From Pseudomonas frederiksbergensis (GTDB taxonomy: Bacteria > Pseudomonadota > Gammaproteobacteria > Pseudomonadales > Pseudomonadaceae), in contig NZ_MOBR01000009.1 of the NCBI RefSeq assembly GCF_003732705.1, positions 62,001 to 126,000 of the forward strand: DNA of 64,000 nt, in the 5' to 3' direction. Position 1 is the first letter of the stretch. Each line of letters begins with the position of its first letter. The notes below the pieces were generated by a model. That model was not told where the DNA came from and searched no databases. It worked only from the letters and a program-made list of their open reading frames with translations. The position numbers were made by a program, and so were the translations under genes. Below, piece after piece: positions 36,526-44,216 of the stretch.

Positions 36526-37047
36526 TTATTTGCTTGGATGCGCCGCCTGCAGAGCTTTCGCTGCGTCCAGGTGTTTCTCCAGCGCTGGCAGCATTTTCTG
36601 CGCAAAGCCTTTTAGCTCAGTGGCGCCCGGTTTTTTGTCGTCGGTTACCGTGTCGGCTTCTTTCTTGAACAGCGCGATGGTTTCTTCGTGGGCCTTCACT
36701 TGGTTGTTGGCGTAGGCCGCATCGAAGGATTCATCGCGCAGGTCGAGGATTTTCGCCTTGGCCTGCTTGACCAGCGTCGTGCTGTCCGGCACCTCGATGT
36801 CATGCTTTTTCGCCAGGGCCGCCAGTTCATCGTTGGCCTTGGTGTGGTCGGCGACCATCATCTTGGCGAACGCTTTGATATCCGCCGATGAGCTTTTTTC
36901 CAGGGCCAGTTTGCTGGTTTCGACCTCAGCGATGCCGCCCGCGGCTGCGTTATCGACAAAGTCATTGGAAGTGGCCGCAAACGCGGTGCCCATGCTGGTA
37001 CTCAAGGCAACGGCCAGGGTGAGGTGGCGCAGGGTGAATCCGTCCAT
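36526..37047 (-). CDS. DUF4142 periplasmic protein
   Basis: Encodes 173 residues with a signal peptide (LTLAVALSTSMGTAFA) and a helical DUF4142 body of ferritin-like pattern (NDFVDNAAAGGIAEVETSKL, KAFAKMMVADHTKANDELAAL, VKAHEETIALFKKEAD). Such proteins are widespread in soil bacteria and often stress-induced; biochemical function is unclear. GGAGA lies before the ATG. Upstream bases 37048-37264 hold no visible gene and should contain its promoter and that of the divergent 80-residue gene. Confidence 0.88.
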   Translation of the reverse strand: MDGFTLRHLTLAVALSTSMGTAFAATSNDFVDNAAAGGIAEVETSKLALEKSSSADIKAFAKMMVADHTKANDELAALAKKHDIEVPDSTTLVKQAKAKILDLRDESFDAAYANNQVKAHEETIALFKKEADTVTDDKKPGATELKGFAQKMLPALEKHLDAAKALQAAHPSK

Positions 37048-37264
37048 TGGTTATTCTCCACACGGGTTGTAAAAGTGATCGATGTGATCGTTATTCAATG
37101 GAGGCGGGCACTCGACGAAAGGTTTGATCGCAAATGCAAATGGACGACGAACGGACACCGCTGGTCTGACAGGAGGTCGACAGAACCGGGTAACGGAGGC
37201 CATTCTGGAGGTTAGTGAACGCAATTGATCGCGTTTGCTACCGATTAACAAACGGAGGTGTTCC

Positions 37265-37507
37265 ATGCCGGTGCCACACAACCTTTATCTGGATCTGAAT
37301 ATTCCAAAGGAAGTTATCCAGCAAAAACGCACCAAGGATCCGTTACTGGATTCACTGATCAACAAGTATTCGCAAGCCGACGCCGAGGTGGTGAAGGCTG
37401 AAACCGCCCAATCGGACGCCCCCAGCGACGACACACTGAAAAAGCTCAAGGAGCAGCGATTGCAGGTCAAGGACAAGATCGTCAAACAACTCCAGGCGTC
37501 GTCCTGA
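37265..37507 (+). CDS. Small helical protein (possibly DUF465/YdcH-like)
   Basis: Encodes 80 residues with a strong ribosome-binding site (GGAGG) eight bases before ATG 37265. The second half is a helical, charged segment, DDTLKKLKEQRLQVKDKIVK, which resembles the tail of the short DUF465/YdcH coiled-coil proteins, though the match is weak. There is no signal peptide. It is placed among small stress-like genes beside the stressosome operon; expression and function are unknown. Confidence 0.7.
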   Translation: MPVPHNLYLDLNIPKEVIQQKRTKDPLLDSLINKYSQADAEVVKAETAQSDAPSDDTLKKLKEQRLQVKDKIVKQLQASS

Positions 37508-37610
37508 GTCACCGACGATCGGTGACTGAATAATTGGAACGGCGATTAAGCCCGGCACCTCGAAAGTACAGAGTCTTACCCTTCATGACTCGCTTCTCAG
37601 AGGTGCCCTT

Positions 37611-37784
37611 ATGACACAGCCAAAATTCCCCAGTGAAGAGCAGGGCGGGTACGACCCGATTCCGACTCACCCTGAACCGCTTAGCCCGCAGCGCAATACC
37701 GTCAAGCCTGAAGAGCCGGACACCGATGACATTCCGGACGATGAGAAGGGCAAGCCAGTGAACCCCGAAAACCCCGACGCATAA
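37611..37784 (+). CDS. 57-residue acidic proline-rich protein
   Basis: A short ORF starts at ATG 37611 with AGAGGTG nine bases upstream and ends at TAA 37782-37784. The protein is Pro/Glu/Asp-rich (FPSEEQGGYDPIPTHPEPLS, KPEEPDTDDIPDDEKGKP) and should be disordered. Codon use matches that of its neighbours. It resembles the 82-residue protein at 36153 in composition, without clear alignment. No known family recognised. Confidence 0.65.
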   Translation: MTQPKFPSEEQGGYDPIPTHPEPLSPQRNTVKPEEPDTDDIPDDEKGKPVNPENPDA

Positions 37785-37792
37785 TTCCCCTT

Positions 37793-37880
37793 GTGGGAGC
37801 GAGCCTGCTCGCGAAAGCGGTCTGCCTGACCCATCAATGTTGGATGTGCCGGCGCTTTCGCGAGCTGGCTCGCTCCCACA
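37793..37880. repeat. REP inverted pair (type 1)
   Basis: GTGGGAGCGAGCCTGCTCGC and the inverted GCGAGCTGGCTCGCTCCCAC (one arm mutated) directly follow the 57-residue gene. Confidence 0.88.
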
Positions 37881-37924
37881 TTTGATTGGTTATCGCCACC
37901 TATTCTCGATAAACGCCACATCCC

Positions 37925-38018
37925 CTGTGGGAGCGAAGCTTGCTCGCGAAGGCGTCGTGTCAGGCGACATCATCTTTGCCTGATACACCGCTTTCGCGAG
38001 CAAGCTTCGCTCCTACAG
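37925..38018. repeat. REP inverted pair (type 1)
   Basis: CTGTGGGAGCGAAGCTTGCTC and CGAGCAAGCTTCGCTCCTACAG form a doublet just before the end of the convergent lactonase-like gene. Confidence 0.88.
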
Positions 38019-38027
38019 GTTGATCTG

Positions 38028-39107
38028 TTATTGCAGTGCTTTGGCCAGCGGTAACCGCACCATGTGCTGCGCTTTCAACGAGCCGAAGTACAGCCAGTCG
38101 CCATACTCGCGCACGGTAGTGATCGGCGAGTAATTGCCGCTGCTCGCATCCTGCAGATTGGCAATCACCTTGCCGTCCAGATCCAGGCCCAGCGCAAACC
38201 CCCGTTTCTCCACCGGTTCGGGCAAGACCATCAGCGCCCGAACGATCATTTTGCGTACGAACGGATGCTGCGCCGTGGCATCGAGCAATGTGTTGCGCGG
38301 CGCATACAGCGCCACCCAGAAACGGTCACGGCCGTTGAACGCCAGGTTGTCCGGCAACCCCGGCAAGTTGTCGATAAACACGTCATGGGTCCCGGCTTTC
38401 GGCCCGGTCAGCCAATAACGGCTGATGCGATACGCACCGGTTTCGTTGACCAGCACAAACCCATCGTCCGGCCCGAGGGTCACGCCGTTGGCGAACTCCA
38501 GTTTGTCCAGCAACGTCGTGGTCTTGCCAGTCTGGAAGTCATAACGCAGCAAACGCCCGTCGCCGCCATGCTCGATGATCGCCGCGCCATCCTTGCCGTA
38601 ACCCCAACGACTCGACGCATCGCTGAAGTAGGCGTAGTGCCCGGGCTTGTCGATGGCCACGTCATCGGTGAAACCGAACGGCACGCCATTGGCCGCGGTG
38701 GTCAATGGAATCACCCGACCCTGGGCATCAAGGGACAGCAAACCCTTGACCCCGTCCGCGATCACCAGCAATCCGTTGGGATGTCGAGCCAACCCCAAAG
38801 GCCGGCCACCCGTGTCCGTCAGCACTTTGGTGACCTTGCCGTCGAGGCTGGAGCGAATCACCCGGCCGTCATGCAGGCCGGTAATCAGCGCATCGTTTTC
38901 CAGCAGCAACGCCTCTGGCCCGTCGATGTCCGAAGCACCGACACGCTCCACATCCTTGAGCCGTTGATTCTCGGCATACACGCCGCTGGTCAGGGACGGC
39001 GCCGGTGGGGGTGTCCAGGCCACCGGTTGCACCTTGTTCGGCATCAGCAGCAAAAAAGCAGCAATGACGATGATCAGCAGCAACAGAAACCTGAAGACTG
39101 CTCTCAC
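38028..39107 (-). CDS. SMP-30/strictosidine-synthase-like beta-propeller protein
   Basis: Encodes 359 residues. One N-terminal membrane anchor (FLLLLIIVIAAFLLLM) is followed by a six-bladed propeller like strictosidine synthase / SMP-30 lactonases and the animal protein APMAP. Recognisable blades include GPEALLLENDALITGLHDGR, GRPLGLARHPNGLLVIAD and LPGLPDNLAFNGRDRFWVAL. It may hydrolyse a lactone or ester at the periplasmic face of the inner membrane. The ATG overlaps the stop of the upstream hydroxylase gene by four bases, so both proteins are made together and may act on the same lipid-like compound. Confidence 0.85.
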   Translation of the reverse strand: MRAVFRFLLLLIIVIAAFLLLMPNKVQPVAWTPPPAPSLTSGVYAENQRLKDVERVGASDIDGPEALLLENDALITGLHDGRVIRSSLDGKVTKVLTDTGGRPLGLARHPNGLLVIADGVKGLLSLDAQGRVIPLTTAANGVPFGFTDDVAIDKPGHYAYFSDASSRWGYGKDGAAIIEHGGDGRLLRYDFQTGKTTTLLDKLEFANGVTLGPDDGFVLVNETGAYRISRYWLTGPKAGTHDVFIDNLPGLPDNLAFNGRDRFWVALYAPRNTLLDATAQHPFVRKMIVRALMVLPEPVEKRGFALGLDLDGKVIANLQDASSGNYSPITTVREYGDWLYFGSLKAQHMVRLPLAKALQ

Positions 39108-40258
39108 GCGATCACTCCTGCCGGGGCCAGGTGCCGTTGCGCCATGTCGCGCAAGGCCCGCATCGACGCCGCCGACTCATGCTCGATTCGCCGTTTCAGG
39201 AGCAATTGATTGGCAATGCGCATGCCCAAACCACTGAATTGATACTCCAGGGTGCGAACGAACCGCGTGCCGTCACCCAGGGCCTCGCATTCGTAAGTCA
39301 CCACCAGCGACAAACCATGATCGCCCCTGGCCTGGGCACTCCAACGCCGGCCCGGCAGATACTCCTCGACTTCCCAGCTCAAGTGCCCGTCGCGCCCGCC
39401 CGCGCGGATGTCTTCCTCGAACCGTGATCCGGCATGCAGCGGGCCTGCCTGGCCATCGACTTTGAGCGAGGACGGATGCCACTCCGGCCAACGGGTCACG
39501 CTGCTGGCGTAGTCGAGCACGGCAATCGGGTTGCCGGCAATCTCGATCTGATGTTGCATGCGGGTCATGGGCGTTCTCGTCGGATGCGGGTTGGCGTGCT
39601 CCGGTTCCCAATAGAGGGTGCCGAACAGGTAATCCATCAGCGGAAACACGATATTGAAGTTGCGCTCCTGCATCACTTCGCGGCGGTGATGCAGCTCATG
39701 CAGGCGACGCATCTGGCGGATCCACGGCAGCTTCGTGACGGGATTGCGCGGCGGCAAATGCTCGCAGGCGTGAAACACTTCATAGGTCAGGTAACCCAGG
39801 ACCATGCAGCCACCGAACAACCCGGCGACATTGGCGTTGACCCGTGAAAACAGCCACCACAGGGGCAGGGTGATGACGACGGTATGCACCACGATCAGCC
39901 AGGCCGGAAACAGAATCACCCGCCAGTCCCGGGCGTTGTCGTAGGTCATGTGGCCGGGGGCGAAAAAGCTGTGATGATCGCCGGCATGCCGGGCGTAGAA
40001 CATCCGCGCGAAGCTCTTTTTGTGGTGCCCGAGGTGGCGATGCACCATGTACACGCCGAAGTTGAAGAACAACAGCGTCAGCGGCACTGCCAGCCATTCC
40101 AGCGGTTGCACTTGCTGCACGGTGCGCCAGAACCCGCCGATGGCGACAATCCCGAACAACAGCACAAACGCGCCGTGCAGCCAGGGGTTGTACAGCCGAT
40201 GAATGTCGGCGCGATAACGGGTGCGAAAAGCCTGGGTGGTCTGCCTCACTGCGCTCAC
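39104..40258 (-). CDS. Fatty acid hydroxylase/sterol desaturase fused to SRPBCC domain
   Basis: Encodes 384 residues. Residues about 25-215 are a membrane di-iron hydroxylase with several hydrophobic helices and histidine clusters HRHLGHH, HAGDHHSFF, HACEH and HELHHRR. Residues about 235-375 are a START/SRPBCC ligand-binding domain (IEIAGNPIAVLDYASSVTRW, GDGTRFVRTLEYQFSG). Fusing a lipid-binding domain to the hydroxylase suggests that it carries its own substrate. Coupled by a four-base overlap to the lactonase-like gene. Substrate (sterol-like, hopanoid, carotenoid or fatty acid) is unknown. Confidence 0.85.
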   Translation of the reverse strand: MSAVRQTTQAFRTRYRADIHRLYNPWLHGAFVLLFGIVAIGGFWRTVQQVQPLEWLAVPLTLLFFNFGVYMVHRHLGHHKKSFARMFYARHAGDHHSFFAPGHMTYDNARDWRVILFPAWLIVVHTVVITLPLWWLFSRVNANVAGLFGGCMVLGYLTYEVFHACEHLPPRNPVTKLPWIRQMRRLHELHHRREVMQERNFNIVFPLMDYLFGTLYWEPEHANPHPTRTPMTRMQHQIEIAGNPIAVLDYASSVTRWPEWHPSSLKVDGQAGPLHAGSRFEEDIRAGGRDGHLSWEVEEYLPGRRWSAQARGDHGLSLVVTYECEALGDGTRFVRTLEYQFSGLGMRIANQLLLKRRIEHESAASMRALRDMAQRHLAPAGVIA

Positions 40259-40344
40259 CTGTGATTGTTGTTATCACAGCAGATTAGCCGATCCGGCCGC
40301 GCAGGCTCGGCGAACGTTGAGGGCACAAGCGCCACTTGATGGAC

Positions 40345-41208
40345 TCAGCCCAACGGGTTCCAGCGCTGGGACCAGTCATCGTCGGTTTTGATCACTTCCC
40401 GCAGCAGATCGAATGCCTGTTGCAGAGTCGCCGAATCCCGGTCCCGAGAGTAAACCAGGTAAGTCGGGTAACTGAATTCCGGGGCCTTGGCCACGGCTTC
40501 CAGTACGCCGCTTTCCAGGTAACTTTGCACCACCCGCGTGCGGAAATAACCGCTGCCGCCGTGCTCCAGCAGGTACTGCAACGCCAGTGGCCCGAGATTG
40601 AAACTCAGCGCAGCCTTGGCCTTTTCCGGCAGGGCCGCATCGTGCTGGCGACGGAAGTCCGGGCCCCAGTCGATGTACACGTACGGGTCGGGTTGGCCGG
40701 CCAGGCGCACCAGGATGAGTTTTTCTTCCAGCACTTGTTCCACTTGCAGGCGCGGCCAGTATTCGGGCTGGTAAACCAACGCCGCGTCGAGCACGCCCAG
40801 TTCCAATTGGCGCAGCAGGTTTTCGCCGTCGCGGATTTCCATGCGCAGGGCGTGGCTGGGGATTTTCTCCCGCAGCTCGGCGGCCCAACTGAGCATCAGC
40901 GGATTGCACAGGCTGACTTCGCCACCGATGTGCAACACGTCACGGTAGCCTTCGGGCAGTGGCAGATCGCGGCGCGCGGCTTCCCAGGTTTGCACCAGTT
41001 GATTGGCGTAAACCACAAAGGCTTCGCCGTTCGGCGTCAGGCGCGCGCCGGCGCGGTTGCGCACGAACAAGGTGCTGCCCAATTGGCTTTCGAGTTTCTG
41101 CACCCGGGCGGTGATCGCGGTCTGGGTCACGTGGAGTTTTTCCGCAGCGGCGGCGAGGCTGCCGTGACGGACGATTTCCAGGAAAGTGCGGGCGAGATCG
41201 ATGTCCAT
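40345..41208 (-). CDS. LysR-family transcriptional regulator
   Basis: Encodes 287 residues. The N-terminal helix-turn-helix is clear (GSLAAAAEKLHVTQTAITAR, about 16-35) and a LysR substrate-binding domain follows. The ATG at 41208 fits the family start (MDIDLARTFLEIV); the ribosome-binding site is weak. The gene ends 86 bases before the hydroxylase gene on the same strand, but co-transcription is uncertain. The divergent neighbour is the glucosidase-like gene at 41472, across a REP pair. Confidence 0.9.
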   Translation of the reverse strand: MDIDLARTFLEIVRHGSLAAAAEKLHVTQTAITARVQKLESQLGSTLFVRNRAGARLTPNGEAFVVYANQLVQTWEAARRDLPLPEGYRDVLHIGGEVSLCNPLMLSWAAELREKIPSHALRMEIRDGENLLRQLELGVLDAALVYQPEYWPRLQVEQVLEEKLILVRLAGQPDPYVYIDWGPDFRRQHDAALPEKAKAALSFNLGPLALQYLLEHGGSGYFRTRVVQSYLESGVLEAVAKAPEFSYPTYLVYSRDRDSATLQQAFDLLREVIKTDDDWSQRWNPLG

Positions 41209-41273
41209 GGGGTGGCCGGTGCTAAAGGTGTCCGCATTGTAAGAGCCCCAAGTCTTACTGAACACCGCAATCC

Positions 41274-41364
41274 CTGTGGGAGCGAGCTTGCTCGCGATGA
41301 CGGCGGCACATCCTGCATCAATGTTTACAGACAGTCCGCTATCGCGAGCAAGCTCGCTCCCACA
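41274..41364. repeat. REP inverted pair (type 1)
   Basis: CTGTGGGAGCGAGCTTGCTC and GAGCAAGCTCGCTCCCACAG sit between divergent genes, an unusual place for a REP doublet. Confidence 0.9.
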
Positions 41365-41471
41365 GGGTTCGGTGGTGTTCGGTCCTTAGTGACAAGGTGT
41401 CAGAGTTTTCACATTCCCCCCAACCCCCGCGCACTACACTGCAACCGTCTCCCGCCCCAACGGACCAACCC

Positions 41472-44102
41472 ATGCCGGCAAAACCCGCAACCAAGCTCCT
41501 CGACACCCCTGAAGGCCAGCGCCTGGCCGGCAGCGAGGCCCCGGACTGGCGCGAGTGGGGGCCTTACTTGAGCGAACGCCAATGGGGCACGGTGCGCGAG
41601 GACTACAGTCGCGACGGCGATGCCTGGCGCTATTTCCCCCATGAGCACGCCCGTAGCCGCGCCTATCGCTGGGGCGAGGATGGCCTCGCCGGATTCTCCG
41701 ACAAGGCCCAGCACTGGTGCCTGGGCCTGGGCTTGTGGAACGAGCGCGACCCGATTCTCAAGGAGCGTCTGTTCGGCCTGAACAACAGCGAAGGCAATCA
41801 CGGCGAAGACGTCAAGGAGCTGTATTTCTTCGTCGATGGCGTGCCGAGCCATGCCTATATGCGCATGCTCTATAAATACCCGCAGGCCGAATTTCCTTAC
41901 GCCGACCTGGTCAGTGAAAACGCTCGTCGTGGCCTGGCCGATACCGAGTACGAAATCCTCGACACCGGTGTGTTCGACGACAACCGCTATTTCGATGTGA
42001 CGGTGGAATACGCCAAGCACACGCCCGACGACATTTTCATGCGCGTCACCGTGCACAACCGCGCCGATCAGCCCGCGCGCCTGCGCGTGTTGCCACACCT
42101 GTGGGCGCGCAACACCTGGAGCTGGGTGTCCGACGGGCAGAAACCGAACCTGAGCCTCAGTGGCGATCGGGTCCTCGCCCAACATCCGCAAATGCCGGAT
42201 CGCCAAGCCACCGCGTGGGGCGAAGCCGATTGTGAATGGCTGTTCTGCGAAAACCAGAGCAACTTCCCCAAGCTCGACGGTGTGCCGGCGCAGGGGCCGT
42301 TCAAGGACGGGATCAATGATTTTATTGTCGACGGCGCCGCCGACGCGGTCCGGCATGACAGCGGCACCAAGGTCGCCGCGCATTTTGTGCTGAGCTTCGA
42401 CGCCGGCCAAACCCGCAGCGTGTTCCTGCGTTTTGCCCCGGCCGGTTCGCCGCAGGTCAATGCGCGGACGTTGTTCGAACACCGCCGGGCCGAAGCCGAT
42501 GAATTCTACGCCGCGCTGCAAAGCGGCATCACCGACGCCGATGCGCGCAATGTGCAACGCCAGGCCCTGGCCGGGTTGCTTTGGTCGAAACAGCTTTACT
42601 ATTTCGACGTCAATCAGTGGCTCGACGGTGATCCCACCCAACCCGCACCGCCGCCCGAGCGCACGCATATTCGCAACACCCATTGGCGGCACCTGTCGAA
42701 TTTCGACATCGTCTCGATGCCCGACACCTGGGAATACCCGTGGTACGCCTCGTGGGATTTGGGCTTTCAAGCGGTGGCGTATGCGCTGATTGATCCGGGG
42801 TTCGCCAAGCATCAATTGTTGCTGCTGGTCAAAGACCGCTTCATGCACCCCAACGGCCAGTTGCCGGCCTACGAATGGCGCTTCGACGATGCCAACCCGC
42901 CGGTACACGCCTGGGCCTGTTGGCGGGTGTATCAGCAGGACAAGGCGCTGACCGGGGCAGGGGACATGGATTTCCTCGAGCGGATCTTCCACAAACTGCT
43001 GCTGAATTTTTCCTGGTGGGTCAACCGCAAGGACGCCGAGGGTCGCAACCTGTTCCAGGGCGGTTTTCTCGGGCTGGACAACATTGCACTGTTCGACCGC
43101 TCGGCGATTTTGCCGCCCGGTTATCAACTCGATCAGGCCGACGGCACCGCGTGGGTCGCCGCGTATGCGCTGGACCTGATGCGCATCGCCCTGGAACTGG
43201 CCAAGCGCAACAGCGTGTACGTCGATATCGCGGTGAAGTTCTTCGAACACTTCCTCTACATCGCCGGGGCGATCAATAAGATCGACTCTGACGCCGAAGG
43301 CTTGTGGGACGAACAGGACCAGTTTTTCTACGACGTGCTGCACCGTCCCGACGGCGTCAACGAACCCCTGCGCCTGCGCTCGATTGTCGGCCTGATGCCG
43401 CTGTTCGCCGTGCAAGTGCTGGAGCAGCACGAACACGAAGGCCTGCCCGGTTTGCGCGAGCGTTTGCTGGGTTTTATGCGCCATCGCCCGGACCTGGCCA
43501 GCCTGGTGTCACGCTGGACCGAACCCGGCGAAGGCAATCGCATGTTACTGGCGCTGCTGCGGGGCGAGCGGACCAAGGACCTGCTCAAACGCATGCTCGA
43601 CGAGGACGAGTTTCTCTCGCCGTTCGGCATTCGTTCCTTGTCCAAGGCCTTCGCCGAACAACCGTTTGGCATCCGCATCAACGGCGACAGCCTGTGCGCC
43701 CATTACGAACCGGCGGAGTCCGAGTCGCGGCTGTACGGCGGCAACTCCAACTGGCGCGGGCCGGTGTGGATGCCGATCAACTACATGCTGATCGAATCCT
43801 TGCGCGAGTTTCACCGTTACTACGACCAGAATTTCTCGGTGGAATATCCGACGGGCTCGGGGTTTCTGGCGTCACTGGAAGAGGTGGCAGACAGCTTGAG
43901 CCAGCGCCTGACCAAGCTGTTTCTGCGGGATGAAGAGGGCAATCGACCGTCGATGGCCGGCTATGCACAATTGCAGGCCGACCCGGCGAGTCGCGATCTG
44001 GTGCTGTTCCATGAGTACTTTCATGGCGAGACCGGACGCGGGTTGGGGGCCAGCCATCAGACCGGGTGGACGGCGTTAGTCGCGCTTTTGTTGCAACCTT
44101 GA
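41472..44102 (+). CDS. MGH1-like / GH63-type glycoside hydrolase
   Basis: Encodes 876 residues of the glucosidase group built on an (alpha/alpha)6 barrel, as in GH63 enzymes and the MGH1-like domain. Conserved blocks include FGLNNSEGNHGEDVKELYFF, DTWEYPWYASWDLGFQAVAY (catalytic-region acid) and YGGNSNWRGPVWMPINYMLI. There is no signal peptide, so it acts in the cytosol, perhaps on a glucoside or a compatible solute such as mannosylglycerate or a glucosylglycerol. ATG 41472 is chosen over ATG 41397 because homologues usually start near the ..LLDTPEGQRLAG segment. Substrate unknown. Confidence 0.88.
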   Translation: MPAKPATKLLDTPEGQRLAGSEAPDWREWGPYLSERQWGTVREDYSRDGDAWRYFPHEHARSRAYRWGEDGLAGFSDKAQHWCLGLGLWNERDPILKERLFGLNNSEGNHGEDVKELYFFVDGVPSHAYMRMLYKYPQAEFPYADLVSENARRGLADTEYEILDTGVFDDNRYFDVTVEYAKHTPDDIFMRVTVHNRADQPARLRVLPHLWARNTWSWVSDGQKPNLSLSGDRVLAQHPQMPDRQATAWGEADCEWLFCENQSNFPKLDGVPAQGPFKDGINDFIVDGAADAVRHDSGTKVAAHFVLSFDAGQTRSVFLRFAPAGSPQVNARTLFEHRRAEADEFYAALQSGITDADARNVQRQALAGLLWSKQLYYFDVNQWLDGDPTQPAPPPERTHIRNTHWRHLSNFDIVSMPDTWEYPWYASWDLGFQAVAYALIDPGFAKHQLLLLVKDRFMHPNGQLPAYEWRFDDANPPVHAWACWRVYQQDKALTGAGDMDFLERIFHKLLLNFSWWVNRKDAEGRNLFQGGFLGLDNIALFDRSAILPPGYQLDQADGTAWVAAYALDLMRIALELAKRNSVYVDIAVKFFEHFLYIAGAINKIDSDAEGLWDEQDQFFYDVLHRPDGVNEPLRLRSIVGLMPLFAVQVLEQHEHEGLPGLRERLLGFMRHRPDLASLVSRWTEPGEGNRMLLALLRGERTKDLLKRMLDEDEFLSPFGIRSLSKAFAEQPFGIRINGDSLCAHYEPAESESRLYGGNSNWRGPVWMPINYMLIESLREFHRYYDQNFSVEYPTGSGFLASLEEVADSLSQRLTKLFLRDEEGNRPSMAGYAQLQADPASRDLVLFHEYFHGETGRGLGASHQTGWTALVALLLQP

Positions 44103-44111
44103 GACCGCGTT

Positions 44112-44216
44112 GATCGTTCCCACGCTCTGCGTGGGAATGCCTCAAGGGACGCTCCGCGTTCCAATGGGACGCAGAGCGTCCCGGGCTGCATTCCCACGCG
44201 GAGCGTGGGAACGATC
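44112..44216. repeat. Type-2 palindromic repeat
   Basis: A 105-base copy with ends GATCGTTCCCACGC / GCGTGGGAACGATC sits between two convergent genes. Its last two bases are part of the stop codon of the HypX-like gene. Confidence 0.9.

Noticed and set aside
41409..43484. Open frame of about 691 codons antisense to the glycoside hydrolase
   Set aside because: Shadow ORF with no recognisable domain.
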